Of a stretch of 64,000 nucleotides of DNA, positions 53,059 through 61,335 are shown piece after piece. The stretch spans positions 62,001 through 126,000 of the forward strand of contig JROE01000013.1 of NCBI GenBank assembly GCA_000783305.1. The letters run 5' to 3'. The first letter of the stretch is position 1, and each line of letters opens with the position of its first letter. The notes under the pieces are model-generated. The model did not search any database and had not been told where the DNA came from. It saw only the letters and a list, made by a program, of their open reading frames with translations. Position numbers and translations under genes: made by a program. This stretch comes from Sphingobacteriaceae bacterium DW12 (GTDB lineage: Bacteria > Bacteroidota > Bacteroidia > Sphingobacteriales > Sphingobacteriaceae).

Positions 53059-54204
53059 ATGAATAAAAGACAATTATTAACGGCATTTTTTATTGGTTCT
53101 GCATTAATCTGGCAGTCATGTGGCGATGCAAAGCAAAAAGGTGCGGGTGCCCAAGCTCCAGCAGAGCGTGTGGTACCGGTAACCACCGCTATCGCAAGCC
53201 AAGAAATCGTTACTGGAAATATTACTTACCCTGCTTCTGTAGTACCGCTTAATGAAACGGAACTACGTGCTGAGGTGAATGGTTATATCACGAACATATA
53301 TGTAGCTGACGGTGCCAGTGTATCTAAGGGACAAAAATTATATGAAATAGATGGTATTCGTTATACAGCAGCGGTTGAACAAGCCAAAGCTAGTTTAAAC
53401 ATAGCACAAGCCAACTACGACCGGGTCAAAAGGGACTTAGGAAGATATGAAAAATTGGCGCAACAAGATGCGATTGCAAAGCAAACACTTGATAATGCAA
53501 AAACAGACTTAGCCAATCAGGAAGCACAGGTACTCTCTGCAAAAGCGGCGCTAACTACAGCAAATACAAACTTGGCTCGCTCGGTCATCAAAGCTCCTTT
53601 TTCAGGTACTGTGGGAATCTCACAAGTGAGATCTGGTGCTTTGGTATCTGCAGGAACTACGCTTTTGAACACGATTTCGTCGGTTGATCCAATCGCTGTA
53701 GAGATTCAAGTCAATGAGAAAGATCTTAGCCAATTTACTGCATTAAAAAACAAACAAAGCTCATCAGCAATATCGTTGACATTACCTGACGGAACAACCT
53801 ATTCAGCACACGGAACTATCCATACCTTGGATCGCGCAATAGACCCGCAAACAGGAACGTTAAAAGTAAGAGCGTCATTTCCGAATCCAAATAAGAGCTT
53901 AGTAGCTGGAATGAACCTTTCTTTGAATATCAAACGTGAATCAGCAACGGAAGAATTGGTGGTGCCTTATAAAGCCGTAATGGAACAATTGGGCGTATTC
54001 AACGTATATGTGGTCAACGATAGCAGTAAGGCCGAGATACGCCATGTAGAATTGGGTATCAAAGTAGACGAAAACGTTGTCATCAAGAAAGGTATAAGCG
54101 CTGGTGAGAAAGTCATCACAGATGGTGTGATGAATGTACAACCGGGCGTTAAAGTAACTGAGAATACAGGAACAGAGAATGGAGCAGCTCCGAAAAAAGG
54201 GTAA
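53059..54204 (+). CDS. RND efflux periplasmic adaptor (membrane fusion protein, AcrA/HlyD type)
   Basis: 381 aa. A lipoprotein signal ('AFFIGSALIWQSC') anchors it. The lipoyl halves are 'GNITYPASVVPLNETELRAE' and 'ARSVIKAPFSGTVGISQVRS', with an alpha-hairpin between ('AKASLNIAQANYDRVKRDLG'). A beta-barrel and membrane-proximal domain follow. It bridges the RND pump and the TolC channel. It lies 23 bp after the TolC-like gene and 26 bp before the pump gene. Confidence 0.94.
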   Translation: MNKRQLLTAFFIGSALIWQSCGDAKQKGAGAQAPAERVVPVTTAIASQEIVTGNITYPASVVPLNETELRAEVNGYITNIYVADGASVSKGQKLYEIDGIRYTAAVEQAKASLNIAQANYDRVKRDLGRYEKLAQQDAIAKQTLDNAKTDLANQEAQVLSAKAALTTANTNLARSVIKAPFSGTVGISQVRSGALVSAGTTLLNTISSVDPIAVEIQVNEKDLSQFTALKNKQSSSAISLTLPDGTTYSAHGTIHTLDRAIDPQTGTLKVRASFPNPNKSLVAGMNLSLNIKRESATEELVVPYKAVMEQLGVFNVYVVNDSSKAEIRHVELGIKVDENVVIKKGISAGEKVITDGVMNVQPGVKVTENTGTENGAAPKKG

Positions 54205-54230
54205 TGCTATCCTCATTTAAAAATTAAAAT

Positions 54231-57200
54231 ATGATTTCAGAAGTTTTTATAAAAAGACCCATAACGGCGATTGTCATATCGATCCTGATTACGATCATTG
54301 GTACGATATCAGTTGCCACCTTGCCGATCAGTCAGTACCCTTCTATTGCTCCTCCTACTGTATCTGTAACTGCCAACTATACAGGGGCTGATGCGCAGAC
54401 TGTCGAGCAGACGGTAACTACCCCTATCGAGAGTCAGATCAATGGTACACCGGGGATGATTTACATGTCGTCCAACAGTACCTCCAATGGACAATCTCAG
54501 ATAACCGTCACTTTTGAAGTGGGCACGGATATCGATATTGCTACGCTCGATGTGCAAAACCGTGTAGGGATTGCTGAACCTGCTCTTCCTGAAGCTGTAA
54601 GACGTTTAGGGGTCACGACACGTAAAGCCAATACCGACATCTTAATGTTAGTCTCTTTGGTGTCTCCAAAGGGGACTCGTGACGATAAGTTCCTATCGAA
54701 CTACATCAACTTGTATGTGAAGGACGCTATTATGCGGGTGAAAGGTGTGGGTGATGCGACCGTATTTGGGCAGCCGTTCTCGATGCGGGTATGGTTGGAT
54801 GCCAATAAATTGGCCAACCTTGGCCTGACACCAACAGATGTATCAAATGCCATACAGGAGCAAAATATCCGTATGCCTGGAGGTAGCGTAGGTGGTCGTC
54901 CGCAAGAATCATCGACAGTATTTGAATATCCCGTCCTGACAGATGGTGACCTATCCAATGTTGAAGACTTTGAAGACATTATCGTCAAAGCCAATGCCAA
55001 TGGATCGATCGTACTTCTAAAAGATGTAGCTCGTGTTGAATTGGGTCAATTCTCTTACAGTACATCGACCAAAACAGATGGAATGGTGTCTACAGGTATG
55101 ATGATCAACCAGACTCCTGGTGGTAACGCTGTAGAGACTGCGGCAGGGATATACAAAGCTCTAGACCAACTAAAAAAATCATTCCCAGATGACGTGGATT
55201 ATGTAGTGGGTTATGAAACCATATCTGTGGTAAATGCATCTATCGAATCGGTAATTCATACGTTGTTAGAAGCCTTATTGCTTGTAACGGTGGTTGTATT
55301 CTTCTTCCTTCAAAGCTGGAGAGCAACTTTGATTCCGGTGCTTGCTATTCCAGTATCTATCGTGGGGACGTTTATCTTCTTCTTGTTATTCGGATTCTCG
55401 GTCAATAACTTGACGATGTTGGCATTCGTACTCGCCATCGGTATCGTGGTGGATGATGCGATTGTGGTCGTGGAGGCCGTACAGCACTATATCGACCATT
55501 ATAAACTGGATGCAAAAGAAGCAACGAGACGTGCAATGAAAGACATTACTGCTCCGGTTATTGCGATTGCCTTAATCCTATCTGCAGTATTCGTACCGGT
55601 AGGATTTATACCTGGCATGGTGGGTAAGCTGTACCAACAATTTGCCATTACCATTGCCGTATCGGTGATGCTATCTGCATTCATTGCCCTTACACTGACC
55701 CCAGCACTATGTTCGATCATGCTAAAACCAACGGCTGTAAATGAGAATGCTCGGGGACTGAATAAGTTCTTCTACAAATTCAACATCTGGTTTGGAAAGG
55801 TAACAAACAATTATTCTAAAGGTGTTCAACAATGTATCCGTAAGGCTCCATTGGTATTGATCATTCTCGTATGTATCTTTGTTGGGACGGGCTTCATGTT
55901 TACCGCCAAGCCTACTGGATTTATCCCTTCGGAAGATGGGGGTATGTTCTTCGCTGGTGTGACTCTCCCAGAAGGTGCTTCATCTGCTCGAACAGATGCT
56001 GTTCTTAGCGAATTGGAAGCTGACTTGCGAAAAGACTTCCCCGAAATCAACCACGTGACACTAATCTCAGGTATCAACATCTTGAACCGTGCATTTAAGC
56101 CAAATGGTGCTACACTATTCGTTTCCTTAAAACACTGGAAAGATCGTAAACGTACAGCCGCAGAAATCACGGGAGCTATTATGGCAAAATACATGGGGTA
56201 TCAAAAAGCTAGAATTTTAGCGGTGACACCTCCTGCGATTCCAGGATTAGGTACTTCAGGTGGATTCTCCTTGATGATTCAAGATCAACAGACTGTTGAC
56301 ATCAAAGAGTTTGAAGGCGTTGTGGGCAAGTTCTTGGCTGCCGCAAATCAACGACCGGAGATTGGCATGGCCTATACCCTCTTCAACTCAAACTCACCGA
56401 ACTACAAACTTCACGTCAACCGTGAACAGGCGAAGAGAATGGGGGTACCGGTATCCAACATCTATTCTACCATCGCGGCATACCTAGGTAGTAGCTATGT
56501 AAATGACTTTACTAAATATGGTCGTAACTTCCGTGTGGTCACACAAGCGGACACGAGCTACCGTATGGGGATAGAGGATATCAATAAATTGTATGTTAGG
56601 AATGCTGCGGGATCATCTGTACCGATGGCAACGTTGGTCAGCTATGAATTGACAACGAGCCCTTCACTAATCAACCACTACAATATCTTCAGAAGTATTG
56701 AGGTGTCAGGTAGTGCTGCTCCTGGTTATAGCTCGGGTGATGCATTGAAAGCCTTGGAGGAGGTTGCTGCGCAAACATTACCGAATGGATATAGCTATGA
56801 GTTCTCGGGCTTAAGTTTACAAGAGAAACAATCGGGTTCGCAAACAATCATGATTTTTGCGCTCTGTATCTTATTTGTATTCTTATTATTGGCGTCTTTA
56901 TATGAGAGTTGGTCTGTCCCTTTCTCAATCTTATTATCTGTACCGTTGGGTGTATTTGGAGCAATCTTGACGTTGATATTGATTCCAAGACTTGACAACA
57001 ATATCTTTGCCCAAATTGGTCTAGTCACGATTATTGGTCTAGCTGCAAAGAATGCGATTCTAATCGTCGAATTTGCCAAAGAACGCGTGGATATAGGTAT
57101 GAATCTGATTGAAGCGACCTTAGATGCGGTAAAACTACGTCTTCGTCCAATCATTATGACCTCACTCGCCTTTATATTGGGTATTATTCCATTGATGCTT

Positions 57201-57401
57201 TCGACAGGTGCTGGTGCGGTATCGCGTCAGACCATCGGTTGGACAGTATTTGGAGGAATGACGGCCGCCACCTTCTTGGCCATATTTATAGTACCTGTAC
57301 TATTCGTCGTTATTACGAGAATGGCATATGGTAAGAAAAAACTTGCCGAGTTAGAAGCTTCATTCGATGAAGAAAAAGCAAAGAATCTAAGTGCACATTA
57401 A
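54231..57401 (+). CDS. RND multidrug efflux pump, HAE1/AcrB type
   Basis: 1056 aa, the standard length. It has the N-terminal 'MISEVFIKRPITAIVISILI', the paired essential aspartates in TM4 ('AIGIVVDDAIVVVEAVQHYI'), 'SYVNDF' and 'GRNFRVVTQAD' docking motifs, and the second repeat with 'LVTIIGLAAKNAILIVEFAK'. The pump exports hydrophobic and amphiphilic drugs across both membranes using proton flow, together with the adaptor and TolC proteins. It ends the TetR-led operon at a strong terminator. Confidence 0.96.
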   Translation: MISEVFIKRPITAIVISILITIIGTISVATLPISQYPSIAPPTVSVTANYTGADAQTVEQTVTTPIESQINGTPGMIYMSSNSTSNGQSQITVTFEVGTDIDIATLDVQNRVGIAEPALPEAVRRLGVTTRKANTDILMLVSLVSPKGTRDDKFLSNYINLYVKDAIMRVKGVGDATVFGQPFSMRVWLDANKLANLGLTPTDVSNAIQEQNIRMPGGSVGGRPQESSTVFEYPVLTDGDLSNVEDFEDIIVKANANGSIVLLKDVARVELGQFSYSTSTKTDGMVSTGMMINQTPGGNAVETAAGIYKALDQLKKSFPDDVDYVVGYETISVVNASIESVIHTLLEALLLVTVVVFFFLQSWRATLIPVLAIPVSIVGTFIFFLLFGFSVNNLTMLAFVLAIGIVVDDAIVVVEAVQHYIDHYKLDAKEATRRAMKDITAPVIAIALILSAVFVPVGFIPGMVGKLYQQFAITIAVSVMLSAFIALTLTPALCSIMLKPTAVNENARGLNKFFYKFNIWFGKVTNNYSKGVQQCIRKAPLVLIILVCIFVGTGFMFTAKPTGFIPSEDGGMFFAGVTLPEGASSARTDAVLSELEADLRKDFPEINHVTLISGINILNRAFKPNGATLFVSLKHWKDRKRTAAEITGAIMAKYMGYQKARILAVTPPAIPGLGTSGGFSLMIQDQQTVDIKEFEGVVGKFLAAANQRPEIGMAYTLFNSNSPNYKLHVNREQAKRMGVPVSNIYSTIAAYLGSSYVNDFTKYGRNFRVVTQADTSYRMGIEDINKLYVRNAAGSSVPMATLVSYELTTSPSLINHYNIFRSIEVSGSAAPGYSSGDALKALEEVAAQTLPNGYSYEFSGLSLQEKQSGSQTIMIFALCILFVFLLLASLYESWSVPFSILLSVPLGVFGAILTLILIPRLDNNIFAQIGLVTIIGLAAKNAILIVEFAKERVDIGMNLIEATLDAVKLRLRPIIMTSLAFILGIIPLMLSTGAGAVSRQTIGWTVFGGMTAATFLAIFIVPVLFVVITRMAYGKKKLAELEASFDEEKAKNLSAH

Positions 57402-57421
57402 TCGTCCACTTGGTATACAAC

Positions 57422-57466
57422 ACAAGAAAAAGGTCCCGAACAGTATATTCGGGACCTTTTTCTTGT
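57422..57466. terminator. Terminator of the RND operon (19-bp perfect stem)
   Basis: Perfect 19-bp arms (57422-57440 and 57448-57466) with a 7-nt loop, containing AAAAAGG/CCTTTTT so it can act in both directions. Confidence 0.9.
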
Positions 57467-57496
57467 ATAAAGCATTTGGCTATAACATGCACCAAA

Positions 57497-57530
57497 AAAA
57501 GGGAATTTCAACCAGTTGAAACTCCCTTTT
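57497..57530 (-). terminator. Terminator of the ecotin gene
   Basis: 16-bp arms with one A:C mismatch (57497-57512 and 57515-57530) and T7 on the minus strand, 42 bp beyond the ecotin stop. It forms a double terminator with the RND one. A further CTTTTCA/TGAAAAG repeat lies at about 57534-57548. Confidence 0.85.
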
Positions 57531-57571
57531 TACTTTTCACTGAAAAGACTATTGGAATCAGCTTGTACTTT

Positions 57572-58054
57572 CTATTTTAAAGTCTTACCGACAAATACTT
57601 CGTCATTGGTCGTATAAATCTTATACCTAACCTCATAGCCCTCAGGCACATAGATAACGATAGGTAATCTTCCATTATAACGAACCAACTGACCTGTAGA
57701 GGATACAAACTGTTGAATTTTCTTGGCATCTGGGCAGCCCATCATGGTACTACGAATCTGTCCATCCGTTTTGAATTCGTAATAATTGTAACCCCAGCCC
57801 TGCAAATCCCTTTCTTCAAACTGCCCCATCAAGCCATGATTATTACAAGCGTCGGTCTCTGTCATTTTACCAACGAAAAACTCAATCTTCTTGGTATCAT
57901 CTTTCGTAGAATGTGGCACGTCAATGATGTATTGAACTTGCCCTTTCTCTGGCTTTGGAAACATGGATACTGATGAACTGGCCTGCTGTTGTGCATAAAC
58001 ATTGGACATACCGATGGTTGCAATAAGGGTCAAAACTTTAATGAATTTTATCAT
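57572..58054 (-). CDS. eco: Ecotin, periplasmic inhibitor of trypsin-fold serine proteases
   Basis: 160 aa with a signal peptide ending 'SNVYAQ'. The ecotin core is unmistakable: 'EKGQVQYIIDVP', 'LQGWGYNYYEF', the reactive-site loop 'RSTMMGCPDAKK' with Met104 as predicted P1, and 'LVRYNGRLPIVIYVPEGYEV'. The ecotin disulfide is predicted between Cys70 and Cys107. Ecotin blocks chymotrypsin-fold proteases and protects bacteria from host or predator proteases. In this window a secreted protease of the target class is encoded at 43796-44545, although the two genes are not adjacent. Confidence 0.92.
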   Translation of the reverse strand: MIKFIKVLTLIATIGMSNVYAQQQASSSVSMFPKPEKGQVQYIIDVPHSTKDDTKKIEFFVGKMTETDACNNHGLMGQFEERDLQGWGYNYYEFKTDGQIRSTMMGCPDAKKIQQFVSSTGQLVRYNGRLPIVIYVPEGYEVRYKIYTTNDEVFVGKTLK

Positions 58055-58110
58055 ATCTCTTCTTGTATTATTATATGTATATATAACGTTTTTGAGAAAT
58101 CAAACGCTAC

Positions 58111-58138
58111 AAAAAAGCCGCTTCTAAAAGCGGCTTTT
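58111..58138 (-). terminator. Intrinsic terminator after the M48 metallopeptidase gene
   Basis: 11-bp stem AAAAGCCGCTT/AAGCGGCTTTT (58113-58123 and 58128-58138), loop CTAA, T6 on the minus strand. It starts 3 bp after the gene's stop codon. Confidence 0.88.
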
Positions 58139-58141
58139 CTA

Positions 58142-58942
58142 CTATTTCTTATAATATTTTTGGGCTTCGGGAATGAGCTTCTGAATATCAGATATTCGCC
58201 TGGCATCACTCGGGTGCGTACTCAAGAATTCAGGAGTACCGGATGCCTTTCCATTGGACATTCGCTCCCAGAACTTAACGGCTTCACCTGGATTGTACCC
58301 CGCCATAGCCATAAAAATCAAACCTAAGCGGTCAGCTTCGGACTCGTTACTACGAGAATATTTTAACATTCCTATCTGGCCACCTACACCGTATAGCAGA
58401 TTGACACCACTACGTACAGCCATGCTTTGATCAGCTGTCACGGCACCCACGATCTGACCTCCGGTTTGCAACAACATCTGATTACTCATCTGCTCGGCAG
58501 AATGCTTAGCTATGGCATGTGCTACTTCATGGCCCATTACAGTGGCTAACCCTGTTTCATTGAGTGTGATGGGCAGGATTCCAGAATAGACGGCCACCTT
58601 ACCTCCTGGCATACACCAAGCATTAACTTCATCACTCTGGATGAGATTGAACTCCCAATTGAAGTTATATTGGTTAGCTAGTCCCTGCGAGCTCAGATAT
58701 CTATTCACTGCTGCTGCAATGTTATTACCTACTTTTTTCACCAAAGCAGCATTGGAGGTACCTGTAATAACTTTGGTCTTCGATGACCCTAAGAATTCTT
58801 TATATGACGCAGCAGCCTGCTGTTCTATTTGACTATCACTGACTAGGCTCAACTGTTTACGTCCGGTTAAAGGAACGGTAGAACAACCTGCCAATGTTAC
58901 ACCTAGCAATGCAATGCTTGTGTACTTGAATACCTTATTCAT
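58142..58942 (-). CDS. M48-family metallopeptidase lipoprotein (LoiP/BepA-like)
   Basis: 266 aa with lipoprotein signal ('TSIALLGVTLAGC', Cys20). The zinc motif HExxH is 'VMGHEVAHAIAKHSAEQ', with the third ligand in 'SNESEADRLGL'. Family blocks 'NAWCMPGGKVAVYSGIL' and 'FLSTHPSDARRISDI' are clear. It is a periplasmic or outer-membrane-anchored quality-control protease. A 10-bp inverted repeat lies about 60 bp upstream of the start. Confidence 0.94.
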   Translation of the reverse strand: MNKVFKYTSIALLGVTLAGCSTVPLTGRKQLSLVSDSQIEQQAAASYKEFLGSSKTKVITGTSNAALVKKVGNNIAAAVNRYLSSQGLANQYNFNWEFNLIQSDEVNAWCMPGGKVAVYSGILPITLNETGLATVMGHEVAHAIAKHSAEQMSNQMLLQTGGQIVGAVTADQSMAVRSGVNLLYGVGGQIGMLKYSRSNESEADRLGLIFMAMAGYNPGEAVKFWERMSNGKASGTPEFLSTHPSDARRISDIQKLIPEAQKYYKK

Positions 58943-59001
58943 ATGTATAAAATTATTTCATGAGCTCGTTACACTCGGTTTGCCTTTCTATTCCTATTTA
59001 T

Positions 59002-59022
59002 TTATCCCGATAATCGGGATAA
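59002..59022. repeat. 10-bp inverted repeat upstream of the M48 gene
   Basis: TTATCCCGAT and ATCGGGATAA flank a single A (59002-59022), about 60 bp upstream of the M48 ATG. A weaker CCGAT/ATCGG hairpin occurs near 1352-1363. It has no U-tract, so an operator or a dispersed intergenic repeat is more likely than a terminator. Confidence 0.5.
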
Positions 59023-59127
59023 AATATCCTCATGATTCCTATCAACCAATAGGCTCCAAAAGAACATGGATACCACATGATAATGTTAATATTGTACCAA
59101 AGTATTTTACAATTCTTGTGCCTAAAT

Positions 59128-59778
59128 TTAGGATTTAGTATTTTTCTTGAATAAATATATCTTGGATTCATGCCCTTTGAGCAATCGTTCTATATTTTTT
59201 TGATGTGTAATCAGAATTAAAGCGCAGATAGCAATCCCATATAAAAGAACAGAGGGGACTGATGTCCGAAATATAAAAGCAATACTGAAAGGAAAGGTAA
59301 AGCCCGCTAAAATAGAGCTAAGGGAGACATAATGTGTAATCAATAACGTCAAAATAAATACACTTACACAACAGAGAGCAGCCGGAAGATGAATAGCTAG
59401 GACCATACCAAACAAAGTGGCAACCCCTTTACCACCCCTAAATCCCGCAAAAATTGGAAATAAATGCCCTAAAACTGCAATCACCCCCAATGCCAATTGA
59501 AAATTAACGAACTGAGGGGCGTCTTGAGAACCTACCACTGAAGAATCCAGCAAATAAGGCAAATTGGTTGCAGTCCATCCTTTGAGAATATCGATAAACA
59601 TGACGATACTCCCAGCTTTGGGTCCTAAAACCCGAAATGTGTTAGTTGCACCGGCATTTCCACTCCCATACTCCCTTACATCAACTCCATAAAATGCCTG
59701 ACCAAACCATACTGCAGAAGGGATTGAGCCAAACAAATATGCCAATATTACTATACCCAGAAGGTAAATTGAAATCAT
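59128..59778 (-). CDS. plsY: Glycerol-3-phosphate acyltransferase PlsY
   Basis: 216 aa with about five transmembrane helices. PlsY acylates glycerol-3-phosphate from acyl-phosphate, the first step of phospholipid synthesis. Conserved blocks are 'YLFGSIPSAVWFGQ', 'YGSGNAGATNTFRVLG', 'DILKGW' and 'FRGGKGVATLFG'. It follows nadC on the same strand (30-bp gap), a plausible operon. Confidence 0.95.
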   Translation of the reverse strand: MISIYLLGIVILAYLFGSIPSAVWFGQAFYGVDVREYGSGNAGATNTFRVLGPKAGSIVMFIDILKGWTATNLPYLLDSSVVGSQDAPQFVNFQLALGVIAVLGHLFPIFAGFRGGKGVATLFGMVLAIHLPAALCCVSVFILTLLITHYVSLSSILAGFTFPFSIAFIFRTSVPSVLLYGIAICALILITHQKNIERLLKGHESKIYLFKKNTKS

Positions 59779-59808
59779 GTATTCCGTTAATAGAAAGTTC
59801 TAATATAA

Positions 59809-60666
59809 TTAAATAAGTTTAGCTTTGAGGCTCAAATCCAAACTTTTCACCGAATGTGTCAATGCTCCTACCGAAATAAAATCAACCCCAGCTTCGGCAT
59901 AAGCACGAATAGTTAACTCTGTGATACCGCCAGAAGCCTCCGTAGTGAGTCGTCCATCTACTAACTGCACGGCATCAACAACTTGCTCTGGAGTAAAATT
60001 ATCGAGCATCACACGATCGACATGTCCAAACTCAAGGACCTCCTTCAATTCTGCTAGATTGCGGACTTCAATTTCAATTTCCATGGGTCTACCAAGCCCC
60101 TTACGATATGCATTAGATGAGCGTAGAGCTGCAGTGATACCACCGGCATAGTCTACATGATTATCTTTGATGAGAATCATATCGTAAAGTCCAAATCGGT
60201 GGTTGACCCCACCTCCTATCTTAACGGCCTCTTTTTCCAAAAACCGTAATAAAGGGGTCGTCTTCCGAGTGTCCAATACTTTTGTCTTGGTTCCCTCGAG
60301 CAGTTTGACATAATGATGCGTACGTGTAGCAATGCCGCTCATACGCTGCATAACATTTAATACCAAACGCTCGGCCTTTAAGATACTGTGAATAGCTCCA
60401 CGAAGATAAAAAGCAATATCTCCTATATTTACAGTCTGACCGTCATTGATATGTATTTCGATGTTCAAAGCAGGATCTACCAGCCTGATGATATGACGTG
60501 CCACCTCTACTCCCGCGATTATTCCGTCCTCTTTAACAAGCAGTTTCGCTTCCCCTTGATAATCCACAGGGATGGTGGACAATGTAGTATGATCGCCATC
60601 ACCAAGATCCTCTTGCAGGGCTTGGTTAACAAAAGAAGTTAACTTTTCAACAAATACTCTATCCAT
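59809..60666 (-). CDS. nadC: Nicotinate-nucleotide pyrophosphorylase (carboxylating)
   Basis: 285 aa. It converts quinolinate and PRPP to nicotinate mononucleotide in de novo NAD synthesis. Recognisable blocks are 'ALQEDLGDGDHTTLSTIP', 'LNVMQRMSGIATRTHHYV', 'LDTRKTTPLLRFLEKEAVKI', 'GGGVNHRFGLYDMILIKDNH' and the C-terminal 'EASGGIT'. Gene order DUF4783-nadC-plsY on one strand suggests a shared transcript. Confidence 0.96.
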   Translation of the reverse strand: MDRVFVEKLTSFVNQALQEDLGDGDHTTLSTIPVDYQGEAKLLVKEDGIIAGVEVARHIIRLVDPALNIEIHINDGQTVNIGDIAFYLRGAIHSILKAERLVLNVMQRMSGIATRTHHYVKLLEGTKTKVLDTRKTTPLLRFLEKEAVKIGGGVNHRFGLYDMILIKDNHVDYAGGITAALRSSNAYRKGLGRPMEIEIEVRNLAELKEVLEFGHVDRVMLDNFTPEQVVDAVQLVDGRLTTEASGGITELTIRAYAEAGVDFISVGALTHSVKSLDLSLKAKLI

Positions 60667-60741
60667 ATTAATTATAATATCTCACGATAAATCAACACGA
60701 AGATGAGGAAATAAATTAAATTCTAAAAGAAATTTAAGTGG

Positions 60742-61146
60742 CTATTTTGTAGTAGCGAGTTCAAACCTTATTTCAGAGATGTAAAAAGTGTCTTTATTCT
60801 CGATAAGTTTGGTAAATACTCTGTAGGTCTGATTATGGGTTTTCAATGAGAAAACATAGTATGCATTAGCCGCATTATTGGTCATTCGTTGCGCCAAAGA
60901 AACTTTAGTAGGTTTATTTTGCCTAAAGAACTCCGAAATCACAAGCTCTGCTTGAAATTTGGAATACACGCCGTCCTCCTGTTTGACAGCCACACTGACC
61001 GAGCTTGCAAAATTCTTAGCTAGCTCTTTGGAACTTCCAGCTCTAAGACTAGTTAAAATACGCTCCGAAATATCCTGCCCATACCCTTTACCAAAACTAC
61101 CTAAACATAGTAAAAGGGTGATGGCTAACACCATCCATTTTCTCAT
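60742..61146 (-). CDS. DUF4783 exported protein
   Basis: 134 aa with a signal peptide ('LAITLLLCLGSFGKGYGQ'). The mature domain has the NTF2-like feel of DUF4783 ('ILTSLRAGSSKELAKNFASS', 'VISEFFRQNKPTKVSLAQRM'). DUF4783 genes commonly sit beside nadC in Bacteroidota (from memory), as here (75-bp gap). The function is unknown. Confidence 0.85.
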   Translation of the reverse strand: MRKWMVLAITLLLCLGSFGKGYGQDISERILTSLRAGSSKELAKNFASSVSVAVKQEDGVYSKFQAELVISEFFRQNKPTKVSLAQRMTNNAANAYYVFSLKTHNQTYRVFTKLIENKDTFYISEIRFELATTK

Positions 61147-61324
61147 CGTACACTCATCTTATTATCAACATAAAGGCTCTTAGCTCTGTAAAAATATTTA
61201 ACCCACAGATTAAATCCAATCATCTATTTTGCAGCCAAAAGTATGCCAATAAATGACATAGCCCCAATATTAACATTTCAAATTCAAAAATCAGGATTCA
61301 CATGGAAAAACGGGATATAAAATT

Positions 61325-61332
61325 TATATTTG
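61325..61332 (+). promoter_or_regulatory. -7 promoter element of gpmI
   Basis: TATATTTG fits TAnnTTTG and ends 3 nt before the GTG start at 61336, so the mRNA would begin at or within the start codon. Confidence 0.55.
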
Positions 61333-61335
61333 TGA

